Under the pieces are notes generated by a model that made no database searches, had not been told where the DNA came from, and saw only the letters and a program-made list of their open reading frames with translations. The position numbers and the translations under genes were made by a program. Positions 1 to 6,986 of a stretch of DNA of 6,998 nucleotides are shown here, piece after piece. Source of the stretch: an uncultured Bacteroidales bacterium (GTDB taxonomy: Bacteria; Bacteroidota; Bacteroidia; Bacteroidales; Paludibacteraceae). The stretch lies in contig CAIYTJ010000566.1 of NCBI GenBank assembly GCA_903929065.1, forward strand, positions 1 to 6,998, read 5' to 3'. Numbering within the stretch: position 1 is the first letter of the stretch; the number at the start of each line of letters is the position of its first letter.

Positions 1-1
1 C

Positions 2-1207
2 AGTAATCACTTCTTGCAACAAACTGCAGGATTGACTGACGATAAAACAGTAAAACAACGTGCCGAAGTTAGATTCTTACGCGCTCTTGGCTACTCTTAT
101 TTAATGGATGTGTTTGGAAATGTGCCATTTACGGAAGTGATTTCTGATAAACTTCCTCCACAGATTAAAAGAGCTGATTTGTTTAATTACATTCAAAAAC
201 AACTTGATTTGTGTGAAAACGATATGTATGCACCACGAACAGCTCCTTATTACCGTATAGATAAAGCTGCTAACTGGCTATTGAGAGCAAGATTGTATCT
301 GAATGCACAGGTTTATACCGGTACTGCCAAATATGATTCAGCAATGATTTATGCAAAAAAAGTGATGGATTCAAGTTATAAATTAAATCCTAGCTACAAA
401 CAATTGTTTATGGGTGACAATGCCGGTACAGTTGATGGTTCTGCCAATGCTGCTCCACAGGAAATTATTTTCCCGGTTGCTGCTGACGGTGTTAAAACTA
501 ATGGTTATGGCGGTTCACTTTTCTTAATTGCTTCAACTCACACTGGTGATGGTTCAATGCCAAACTGGGGAAGTACTGCAGGTTGGGGTGGAAACAGAGC
601 CAGAGCTACTTTAGTAAGTAAATTCTTTCCAGGAGGAAATGTGCCTACTGCGGCTGATTTAACTACAGCAGCTGTTGATGACAGAGCTCTTCTTCTTTCA
701 ACAGGCAGAACAGTGGCAATTACTAAAGTAACAGATTTTACAAAAGGTCTATCTGTAACTAAATACTCAAACGTAAGATTTGATGGATTGGCAACTCATG
801 ATCCTCAGTTCTCAGATATGGATATTCCATTTATGAGAGCATCGGAAGCTTATTTAACTTATGCTGAAGCAAACTTGCGTTCTGCAACCGGAACAACTGC
901 AAATGCCCTTACTGCAATAAATGCAGTCAGAACAAGAGCTCATGCAGTAGCGTTAGTAGCAATTACTAAAGATAAAAATGGGCTGGATCAGGTGTTAGAC
1001 GAATGGTCACGGGAATTTTTCTTCGAAGGACGTCGTAGAATGGATTTGATTCGTTATGGCTATTTTGGTGGAAGTAGTGATTACAATTGGGATTGGAAAG
1101 GCGGAACCGCCGCAGGAAGTCAATTTGACAAACACTTCAACTTAATGCCAATACCTCCGGGAGACTTAAATGCTAATTCGAACTTGGTTCAAAATCCGGG
1201 TTATTAA
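2..1207 (+). CDS. susD: SusD/RagB-family starch-binding outer membrane lipoprotein, 5' partial
   Basis: Surface glycan-binding partner of a SusC-type TonB-dependent transporter; it helps capture oligosaccharides for import. The frame is open to the left edge (first full codon at base 2), so about 401 C-terminal residues are visible out of the usual 530-550; the lipoprotein signal lies outside. Numbering residues from the TTG at base 14, the helical repeat region begins with the typical SusD motif AEVRFLRALGYSYLMDVFGNVP (residues 17-38, written here by its ends: AEVRFLRAL...FGNVP). The C-terminal SusD hallmarks are SEAYLTYAEANLR (277-289), the EWSREFFFEGRRRMDLIRYG block (330-349) and the ending LMPIPPGDL...QNPGY. 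A Trp/Gly-rich stretch, NWGSTAGWGGNRA (184-196), may contribute to the glycan-binding face. The starch assignment rests on the downstream SusE/F and amylase genes. The next gene starts 34 bases on with no terminator between, so they are probably cotranscribed. Confidence 0.93.
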   Translation, partial: SNHFLQQTAGLTDDKTVKQRAEVRFLRALGYSYLMDVFGNVPFTEVISDKLPPQIKRADLFNYIQKQLDLCENDMYAPRTAPYYRIDKAANWLLRARLYLNAQVYTGTAKYDSAMIYAKKVMDSSYKLNPSYKQLFMGDNAGTVDGSANAAPQEIIFPVAADGVKTNGYGGSLFLIASTHTGDGSMPNWGSTAGWGGNRARATLVSKFFPGGNVPTAADLTTAAVDDRALLLSTGRTVAITKVTDFTKGLSVTKYSNVRFDGLATHDPQFSDMDIPFMRASEAYLTYAEANLRSATGTTANALTAINAVRTRAHAVALVAITKDKNGLDQVLDEWSREFFFEGRRRMDLIRYGYFGGSSDYNWDWKGGTAAGSQFDKHFNLMPIPPGDLNANSNLVQNPGY

Positions 1208-1241
1208 TAATTTGTTAGTTATATTTTAAATATAGAATAAT

Positions 1242-2441
1242 ATGAAAAAAATAAATATATTAATTGTTGTAATACTCGGTTTAATTGGGTTTACATCATG
1301 CACAGATACCAGAGGTCCGGTGATTAGCAGTGCTGCATTGGATGGAAGTATGACCTTCAAACTAAATCAACCACAATATTCTAATATGACTTATGTGCTT
1401 GATAATGCTAATGCTGATTTAGACATGGATTCGCTAACCTGTGTTCAACCGGCATACGGTTTTACTGCAGCTGTAACTTATACAACTCAGGTATCATTCA
1501 GTTCAACTTTTGCTGCCGGTTCATATCAAACATTGGCTACCACTATTAATGGTGAAAAAGTAAGAGTAAATACCAAAGAAATGGATAAAGCAATCATCGC
1601 ATTATATGGTGGCGTTTTGCCAACTCCATTGGTGACCAAAGATGTTTATATTCGTTTGAAAGCTTTTATAAGTGATGCATCTACTACTCCTGTATCGAAA
1701 GATACAATTGTGAAACCACTTTACTCAAATTCAATTAAAATTAAAATTCTTCCTTATGTATTACCATTATTCCCTTATACGGAAGTTGCTCCAAGACTTT
1801 GGTATATAGTTGGTTTGGATGGAGTATGGAATAATTCTGCTACTGGCGTAGGAACTTCATTAATTCCTTTAAGTATTCAGGAAGGTAAGAAATATAATTT
1901 GAGTGGAGATGGAGAATTCATTTATACCGGATATATTAAAGCTTCACAAGGATTTAAGATTCTACGCAATATTGGTGATTGGAATAGTGATATATGGGGA
2001 ATGACAGGTTCAAATTATGTTTACAATGGTGGTGGAAATATTACGGTTCCTTCTGATGGATATTATAAAATTACCATGAATTCAGTTGATAAAACATTGA
2101 AAATTGATCCTGTTACAATCACTCCTGCTAGTTATACTTTAATTGGAATTATTGGTGCCTTTAATAGCTGGGGAGCAGATGTTGCATTAACTGCAAATGT
2201 AAGTGCAAGCAAGCATTTCTGGTCAACAACATTCACGTTGAGTGCCGATTCTCAATTGAAACTTCGTGCAAATGGTGCTTGGGATACTAACTGGGGAACT
2301 GGTGGTAGTTCAGATGGAAATTCTATATACTCAGCAATGGGTGTAGGTGTTAATGGTGGCAAGAATATGATTGAAACTGCTGGTACATATACAGTTATGT
2401 TCAACGATATTGATGCATGCTATTTTTTCATTAAAAAATAA
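1242..2441 (+). CDS. susE: SusE-like starch-binding outer membrane lipoprotein
   Basis: Cell-surface starch-binding lipoprotein of 399 residues, close to B. thetaiotaomicron SusE in length and plan. Residues 1-20 form a lipoprotein signal peptide (MKK, hydrophobic core, lipobox FTSC) with the lipidated cysteine at 20. Residues 21-171 match the SusE N-terminal Ig-like domain, with a TTINGEKVRVNTKEMDKAI stretch and VYIRLKAFI near its end. Two C-terminal starch-binding modules follow. The first (about 184-292) contains WYIVG, SGDGEFIYTGY, QGFKILR and WGMTG. The second (about 297-399) contains IGIIGAFNSWGADVALT, NGAWDTNWG and the end GTYTVMFNDIDACYFF. Aromatic residues such as W308, W347 and W351 are candidate glucan contacts (inference). 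The ATG at 1242 is chosen because it gives an intact signal; no Shine-Dalgarno is seen, as is normal in this phylum. It lies 34 bases after the SusD stop and is a paralogue of the next gene. Confidence 0.9.
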   Translation: MKKINILIVVILGLIGFTSCTDTRGPVISSAALDGSMTFKLNQPQYSNMTYVLDNANADLDMDSLTCVQPAYGFTAAVTYTTQVSFSSTFAAGSYQTLATTINGEKVRVNTKEMDKAIIALYGGVLPTPLVTKDVYIRLKAFISDASTTPVSKDTIVKPLYSNSIKIKILPYVLPLFPYTEVAPRLWYIVGLDGVWNNSATGVGTSLIPLSIQEGKKYNLSGDGEFIYTGYIKASQGFKILRNIGDWNSDIWGMTGSNYVYNGGGNITVPSDGYYKITMNSVDKTLKIDPVTITPASYTLIGIIGAFNSWGADVALTANVSASKHFWSTTFTLSADSQLKLRANGAWDTNWGTGGSSDGNSIYSAMGVGVNGGKNMIETAGTYTVMFNDIDACYFFIKK

Positions 2442-2448
2442 ATAAAAG

Positions 2449-2480
2449 AAGTTCTGCAATAAAATTTTATTGCAGAACTT
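2449..2480. terminator. Perfect 32-bp palindrome between susE- and susF-like genes (hairpin; attenuator or terminator)
   Basis: Left arm AAGTTCTGCAATAAAA (2449-2464) is followed directly by its exact reverse complement (2465-2480). The RNA could fold into a stem of up to 14 pairs with a short AAUU loop. It begins 8 bases after the SusE stop. On the + strand the stem is followed only by TATAAAAAAC, so the U-tract is poor and full termination is doubtful; a weak terminator, a 3'-end stabiliser or a processing hairpin are all possible. Read on the - strand, the hairpin is followed by a T-rich run (CTTTTATTTATTTTTT), so it would look more like a terminator of antisense transcripts. The hairpin is seen directly; its role is inferred. 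Confidence 0.6.
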
Positions 2481-2521
2481 TATAAAAAACTATGTTTTAC
2501 TCAATTAAAAATCAATTTAAG

Positions 2522-3982
2522 ATGAAAAAAGCACTTAAATATATTATTGCATTGGTCATTGGCAGCACGATTTTTACATCTTGCGAGAATCCTTATGACA
2601 ATCAGAAAGTTGCATTGCCGGGTAATTATCCTCAAGTTACTCTTCAGGATACAACCGGTTTTGCTGCAGTTTTAAAAGCAGGACTTAGTCCTTTGACAAT
2701 TTCTACATCAAGTCTTGCATCACCACTTTCTCTGTTGACTTGTACAGCTGTTTTAAACAGGGCAGATACAACAACAAGAGCAGCTTATCGTATGGATTTT
2801 TCGAATGTTTCTACATTTGCAAATTACAAAACGATAACAATAACTTTTGACGGAAAAGCCGGCTCAGATGTTAAAGTTGGATGCAGAGAATTTAATGATT
2901 CAATTAAAACGTACAACAAAAATGCGGTTCAAAGAACTGTTTATGTTCGTTTGATTTCATTTATCAAGAAGAGTGGATTAAATGCCGGGTTTACTTCTAA
3001 AACATTGAGTTTATTAGTAACTCCAAATAATTATGCTCCCACTGCTGTTAATGATGTTGCAACATTGCCAATGAATAGTTCATTAAATATTAATGTATTG
3101 TCTAATGATACTGATCCTGAAAAGGATGTGTTGACTGTAACTGCTACAACAACACCTGCACATGGTGTTACTGCTATCAATACTGATGGAACAATTAAGT
3201 ACACACCTACAAATGGTTATTCTGGTGCTGATAGCTTCGGTTATACTATAAGTGATGGTAATGGAAATACAGCAACTGCAAATGTAGATGTTACTATTCT
3301 TGCAGTTAATCCTTACAACGCAGTAACTTTAAGACCTTGGTATTTGGTTGGAGCTGCAATTGGTAACGGTTCGTGGAATAATTCTACTGGTGGCTTAGGT
3401 GCTGCATTATATCCATTAAGTGTTGTTACTGGAAACGTATATAATATCAGTGGTGATGGAACTTATGTTTATACGGGTTATTTTACAGCCGGTCAGGGTT
3501 TCAAGTTGATCAGGGATGTAGGTAACTGGACTGAACAATGGGGTATGACAGGTACAACTTATGTACATAATGGTGGTGATAATATTTCAGTGGCAACAAG
3601 CGGTTATTATACAATTACGTTGAATTCTATAACTAATACGTTAACTATTGTATCAGCCACTGCTCCAGCTACAAGTTACACAAAAATTGGTTTAATTGGT
3701 GAGTTTAATAGTTGGGCAACAGATGTGTTAATGACTCCAGCTCAGGCATCCAATAATCACATGTGGTATGGTACAATAACATTTGCAACTGATTTTACAC
3801 CACCTGTTGGTAATGGTGGTCTGAAATTCAGAGGAAATGGTGACTGGGGATTCAATTGGGGTGCAGGTTATTTTCCGGCTGGTTTAGGAGTGAATAGCGG
3901 AACCAACATACCATTCAAAGCAGGTACTTATGTAGTAATGTTTAATGATATAGATGGTTGTTATTATTTTTACAAACAATAA
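2522..3982 (+). CDS. susF: SusF-like starch-binding outer membrane lipoprotein with an inserted Big_9/cadherin-like module
   Basis: Surface starch-binding lipoprotein of 486 residues from the ATG at 2522. That start is preferred over the in-frame ATG at 2492 because it begins MKK at the head of a lipoprotein signal (MKKALKYIIALVIG, lipobox FTSC, lipidated Cys21); the upstream start would add ten residues before it. Domains: SusE/F-type N-terminal Ig-like domain (about 22-168, ending with VYVRLISFI); an inserted Ig/cadherin-like module (about 171-263) with NDVATLPMNSSLNINVLSND, TDPEKD, GTIKYTP and DSFGYTISDGNGNTATA, typical of the Big_9 group; then two starch-binding modules (about 270-378 and 385-486) that align along their length with those of the preceding gene, sharing SGDG, YTGY, QGFK, WGMTG, GEFNSWATDV and VMFNDID. 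B. thetaiotaomicron SusF is about the same length but uses a third starch-binding module instead. The symbol reflects gene order and length, not proven orthology; NCBI-style annotation may call it SusE. Confidence 0.88.
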   Translation: MKKALKYIIALVIGSTIFTSCENPYDNQKVALPGNYPQVTLQDTTGFAAVLKAGLSPLTISTSSLASPLSLLTCTAVLNRADTTTRAAYRMDFSNVSTFANYKTITITFDGKAGSDVKVGCREFNDSIKTYNKNAVQRTVYVRLISFIKKSGLNAGFTSKTLSLLVTPNNYAPTAVNDVATLPMNSSLNINVLSNDTDPEKDVLTVTATTTPAHGVTAINTDGTIKYTPTNGYSGADSFGYTISDGNGNTATANVDVTILAVNPYNAVTLRPWYLVGAAIGNGSWNNSTGGLGAALYPLSVVTGNVYNISGDGTYVYTGYFTAGQGFKLIRDVGNWTEQWGMTGTTYVHNGGDNISVATSGYYTITLNSITNTLTIVSATAPATSYTKIGLIGEFNSWATDVLMTPAQASNNHMWYGTITFATDFTPPVGNGGLKFRGNGDWGFNWGAGYFPAGLGVNSGTNIPFKAGTYVVMFNDIDGCYYFYKQ

Positions 3983-4003
3983 TAATCAATAATTCTAATC
4001 TAT

Positions 4004-4045
4004 AAAAAAGAGGTTTTCTCGTTAAAAGAGAAAATCTCTTTTTTT
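4004..4045 (+). terminator. Intrinsic terminator after the susF-like gene
   Basis: A 17-bp stem is formed by 4004-4020 (AAAAAAGAGGTTTTCTC) and 4028-4044, with one G-U pair, around a 7-base loop GTTAAAA. The right arm ends in a run of seven T (4039-4045). It lies 22 bases after the SusF stop. It should end the susD-susE-susF transcript and isolate the amylase gene, which then needs its own promoter. The A-run on the left arm would also give a T-tract on the opposite strand, so it could work in both directions. Confidence 0.88.
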
Positions 4046-4061
4046 GTTACTATTCATTTAG

Positions 4062-4075
4062 TGCAAACGTTTGCA
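4062..4075. promoter_or_regulatory. LacI/CcpA-family-like operator, TGCAAACGTTTGCA
   Basis: TGCAAACGTTTGCA is a perfect 14-bp palindrome centred on CG. This is the standard shape of LacI-family operators, and it fits the catabolite-responsive pattern TGnAAnCGnTnnCA apart from species differences. It stands in the 228-base gap before the amylase gene, 17 bases beyond the terminator T-run. LacI-family maltose/starch regulators are known next to Sus-like loci in some Bacteroidota, so a starch- or maltose-responsive regulator is a reasonable guess. No regulator gene is in the window. The palindrome is seen directly; the regulator is inferred. Confidence 0.65.
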
Positions 4076-4105
4076 TTGATATTTAAATAGTTGGTTTTAA
4101 TATCA

Positions 4106-4137
4106 TTGAAAACTTCTTTCAATTTAAACTATTTTTG
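4106..4137 (+). promoter_or_regulatory. Candidate Bacteroidota promoter for the amylase gene
   Basis: A TTG at 4106-4108 lies 21 bases before TATTTTTG at 4130-4137. Together they fit the Bacteroidota primary sigma pattern TTG-N(17-23)-TAnnTTTG. Transcription would start near 4141-4145, giving a leader of roughly 65-70 bases to the ATG at 4211. The 14-bp palindrome would then centre about 73-76 bases upstream of the start, a place more usual for an activator or a distal looping operator than for a simple blocking repressor. In such AT-rich DNA the match could be chance. Confidence 0.5.
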
Positions 4138-4210
4138 CTGTTAATATGTTAGATTTGATGGCGAATTAATGCCACGATTTGAAAATTCACAAATAAAATC
4201 AAATACAAAG

Positions 4211-6937
4211 ATGAAAAAAATTACAATTTTGATGTTTGCTTTGCTCATTTCGATGTTGAGTTGGGCACAGGTAGTTACAAGCGTCCCTACATTTGTCACT
4301 CAAAATGGTGGAGCAATAGATGTAATTTTTGATGCAACACTTGGTAATGCTGCATTAAAAGATTATGCAGGAACAGATGTTTATGCTCATACCGGCGTTA
4401 TAACTTCATTGAGCACAAGCAGTAGCGATTGGAAACATGCACCAACATGGTTGGATAATTCTCCAAAATACAAACTGAGCTCATTGGGTAGTAATAAATG
4501 GAAATTGAGCATAACACCAGATATGACAACTTATTATGGGTTGACAGCCGGTGAGGTTGTTCAAAAAATGTGTTTTGTATTCAGAAATTCAACTGGTAGT
4601 TTGCAGGGTAAAGATGTTGGAAATGCCGATATATTTTTGAATGTTTATCAATCCGGATTAAATGTAACGTTCACCAATCCAATAGCAAACCAAAGTGTAA
4701 CTGCAGGAACATCAATGAATATTCAGGTAAGTGCATCTAATGTTTCAAATCTTACTCTACTGATAAATGGCAATTTAGTACAGACAGCAACTTCTACAAC
4801 AACATTAAGCTATAATTACACATTTGCAACTGCAAATGATTATACATTAATTGCACGTGCCAGCTTAAGTGGAGTTCAGGTAGCTGATACTTTACAAATT
4901 TGTGTACCTGCTCCGGTAACTACTCAATCAAGACCTTCCGGTATTTTGGATGGTATAAACTACATAGATAACTCAACTGTTACTTTATCCATGTATGCTC
5001 CTGGCAAATCAAATGTCTTTTTACTTGGAGATTTTAATAACTGGACTCAGTTAAATGCTTATCAGTTAAAAAACGATGGAAATTATTGGTGGATAACATT
5101 ATCGGGCTTAACTCCAGGCAAACTTTATGGTTTTCAATACCTTGTTGATGGAGTGTTAAAAGCAAGTGATCCTTATACCCAACTTGTTTTAGATCCTGAT
5201 AACGATAAATGGATAAATCAATACAACACTATTTATCCAAATATTCCTGCTTATCCCGTTGGAAAAACAACAGGGCTTGTTGCCACTTTTCAAACGGCAA
5301 AACCTACATATAACTGGTCTGTACCAACATTTACAATGCCAAGTAAGGAAAATATGGTGATTTATGAATTATTACTCCGAGACTTTACAAATGAAAAATC
5401 GCTTGATGCAGCAGTATTGAAACTTGATTATTTAAAGAGTTTAGGTGTTTCTGCAATTGAACTTATGCCAATTTGTGAGTTTGATGGAAATAATAGCTGG
5501 GGATATAATCCAAATCATTATTTTGCACCCGATAAGGCGTATGGTAATTCAGATTCCTATAAGAAATTTATCGATGAATGCCACAAACGAGGAATGGCAG
5601 TAATTTTAGATATGGTTTTTAATCAGGCTTCGGGTTTATGTCCATTTGCAGCACTTTATTGGGATGCTGTAAATAGTCGCCCTGCAGCTAATAATCCATG
5701 GATGAATCCGGTTGCGCCACATCAGTTTAGCGTATTAAACGATTTTAATCATAGTTTTTCAGGTACAAAAAATTACTTTAGCCGTGTTTTGCAGTATTGG
5801 ATTACTGAATATAAAGTAGATGGTTATCGTATGGACTTATCAAAGGGATTTACTCAAAATTCAGGAACTGAAAGCACTTATGATCAATCCCGGGTTGATA
5901 ATTTGGTTTTTTATAATAATGCTGTAAAAGCAGTGAAATCAAATGCCATGTTTATACTTGAACATTTTGTTGGTGGTAGCGAAGAGGATTATTTGGCATC
6001 ACAGGGTATGTATCTTTGGAGAAATGTAAATAATGCTTATTCTCAGTCAGCAATGGGTTATCAAACTAGCAGTGATTTCGGAGCAATGGTTACTACTCCT
6101 CGTCAATGGGTTGGATATGGTGAAAGTCATGATGAAGAACGTAATTTCTATCAGGCAAAAACATATGGCGCAGGAAATATAACTACTGATTCTATTGCAA
6201 GAGTCAGACGTGTTCCATTAAATATTGCTTTCAACACTTTACTTCCGGGACCAAAAATGCTGTGGGAATTTGGCGAAATGGGTTATGATTATTCAATAAA
6301 TTCAAATGGAGGTCGTACGAATCCGAAATCACCTGCATGGAGCTGGTTAAGTTTGGCTCATCGCAAAGCTGCCTATGATGCATCCTCAAAAATTATGACC
6401 TTGAGAAAAATGTATCCAACTGCTTTTACAAGCGGAACTTATGCTCTAAATATTGGAATAAATGACTGGAATGCAGGACGTAGGATTGCTTTAGCTCACA
6501 CTGATTTGAATATGGTGGTTTTGGGTAATTTTAATGCCGGAGCATCAATTACAGCTAATCCGAATTTTCCAAAAACCGGAATTTGGTACGATTTATTAAC
6601 GGGAAATCAGTTAAACGTGACTAACACTGGAATGACAATTACAATGCAGCCCGGCGATTTGTTGATTTATACAGATAGAGTTGTGAATCTACCTAATGGT
6701 GTGTCGGATATCAATACCTCAAACATTTCAGTTTTCCCAACAAAAACAACGGATAAGGTCTATATATCTTCTCCAAGTCAAGTTAAATCAATATCAGTTT
6801 ATAATCTTCAGGGTAAATTAATAAAAGCTGAATACAATAACACTGAGATAGGTCTCAGCGAAATTTCTAAAGGTATTTATATACTGGAAGTTATTGCTTT
6901 TGATGGCAGTAAAGTTCAAAAAATAATCAAAGAATAA
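4211..6937 (+). CDS. Secreted GH13 alpha-amylase-family enzyme with T9SS C-terminal sorting domain
   Basis: Probable extracellular starch hydrolase of 908 residues. The ATG at 4211 is preferred over the in-frame ATG at 4169 because it opens a clean type I signal peptide (MKKITILMFALLISMLSWA, cleavage probably before Gln20). In numbering from 4211: an unassigned module, about 21-146; an Ig-like module, about 150-236; a CBM48/E-set-like domain, about 256-335 (VTLSMYAPGKSNVFLLGDFNNW); and a GH13 barrel from about 382. Family motifs are region I LDMVFNQ (466-472), region II GYRMDLSKG (538-546) with nucleophile Asp542, region III FILEHF (581-586) with acid/base Glu584, and region IV ESHDEER (638-644) with Asp641. 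All three catalytic carboxylates are present, but region I has Gln where His is usual. A beta-sandwich domain precedes the T9SS type A sorting domain (about 832-908: ISVFP, SISVYNLQGKLI, KGIYILEV, QKIIKE). There is no lipobox, unlike SusG. Exact specificity (alpha-amylase, neopullulanase or other) cannot be set by eye. Confidence 0.92.
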   Translation: MKKITILMFALLISMLSWAQVVTSVPTFVTQNGGAIDVIFDATLGNAALKDYAGTDVYAHTGVITSLSTSSSDWKHAPTWLDNSPKYKLSSLGSNKWKLSITPDMTTYYGLTAGEVVQKMCFVFRNSTGSLQGKDVGNADIFLNVYQSGLNVTFTNPIANQSVTAGTSMNIQVSASNVSNLTLLINGNLVQTATSTTTLSYNYTFATANDYTLIARASLSGVQVADTLQICVPAPVTTQSRPSGILDGINYIDNSTVTLSMYAPGKSNVFLLGDFNNWTQLNAYQLKNDGNYWWITLSGLTPGKLYGFQYLVDGVLKASDPYTQLVLDPDNDKWINQYNTIYPNIPAYPVGKTTGLVATFQTAKPTYNWSVPTFTMPSKENMVIYELLLRDFTNEKSLDAAVLKLDYLKSLGVSAIELMPICEFDGNNSWGYNPNHYFAPDKAYGNSDSYKKFIDECHKRGMAVILDMVFNQASGLCPFAALYWDAVNSRPAANNPWMNPVAPHQFSVLNDFNHSFSGTKNYFSRVLQYWITEYKVDGYRMDLSKGFTQNSGTESTYDQSRVDNLVFYNNAVKAVKSNAMFILEHFVGGSEEDYLASQGMYLWRNVNNAYSQSAMGYQTSSDFGAMVTTPRQWVGYGESHDEERNFYQAKTYGAGNITTDSIARVRRVPLNIAFNTLLPGPKMLWEFGEMGYDYSINSNGGRTNPKSPAWSWLSLAHRKAAYDASSKIMTLRKMYPTAFTSGTYALNIGINDWNAGRRIALAHTDLNMVVLGNFNAGASITANPNFPKTGIWYDLLTGNQLNVTNTGMTITMQPGDLLIYTDRVVNLPNGVSDINTSNISVFPTKTTDKVYISSPSQVKSISVYNLQGKLIKAEYNNTEIGLSEISKGIYILEVIAFDGSKVQKIIKE

Positions 6938-6951
6938 TTTTTAGATTTGAT

Positions 6952-6986
6952 AAAAAAAGGCATAGTGTTCACTATGCCTTTTTTTT
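6952..6986 (+). terminator. Intrinsic terminator after the amylase gene
   Basis: The stem is formed by 6952-6967 (AAAAAAAGGCATAGTG) and its exact reverse complement starting at 6970, around TT, so the RNA would carry a GUUC-type loop. Eight T follow the GC-rich core (6979-6986). It begins 15 bases after the amylase stop and ends the transcript. With an A-run on the other side it may also stop transcription coming from the right. Confidence 0.9.

Noticed and set aside
14..16. TTG at base 14 as start of the SusD-like gene
   Set aside because: The frame is open to the window edge, the residues before it fit, and the lipoprotein signal and first helices of SusD are missing; the gene is simply cut by the window.
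1220..1234. A/T-only inverted repeat TATATTTTAAATATA between the susD- and susE-like genes
   Set aside because: The seven-base arms have no G or C and no T-tract follows; too weak for a terminator and expected by chance in such sequence.
2492..2521. In-frame ATG at 2492 as start of the susF-like gene
   Set aside because: It adds ten residues (MFYSIKNQFK) in front of a complete MKK-type lipoprotein signal and lies only 12 bases after the hairpin; the ATG at 2522 gives the normal signal length.
4150..4157. TAGATTTG as the -7 element of the amylase promoter
   Set aside because: It matches TAnnTTTG but has no TTG at 17-23 bases upstream, unlike TATTTTTG at 4130-4137. It remains a second choice.
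4169..4210. In-frame ATG at 4169 as start of the amylase
   Set aside because: It would place 14 polar residues before an intact signal peptide; the ATG at 4211 gives a normal one.
6942..6949. A second TAGATTTG after the amylase stop as a promoter for a downstream gene
   Set aside because: It is followed at once by the strong terminator at 6952-6986, so any transcript from it would stop; chance in AT-rich DNA.
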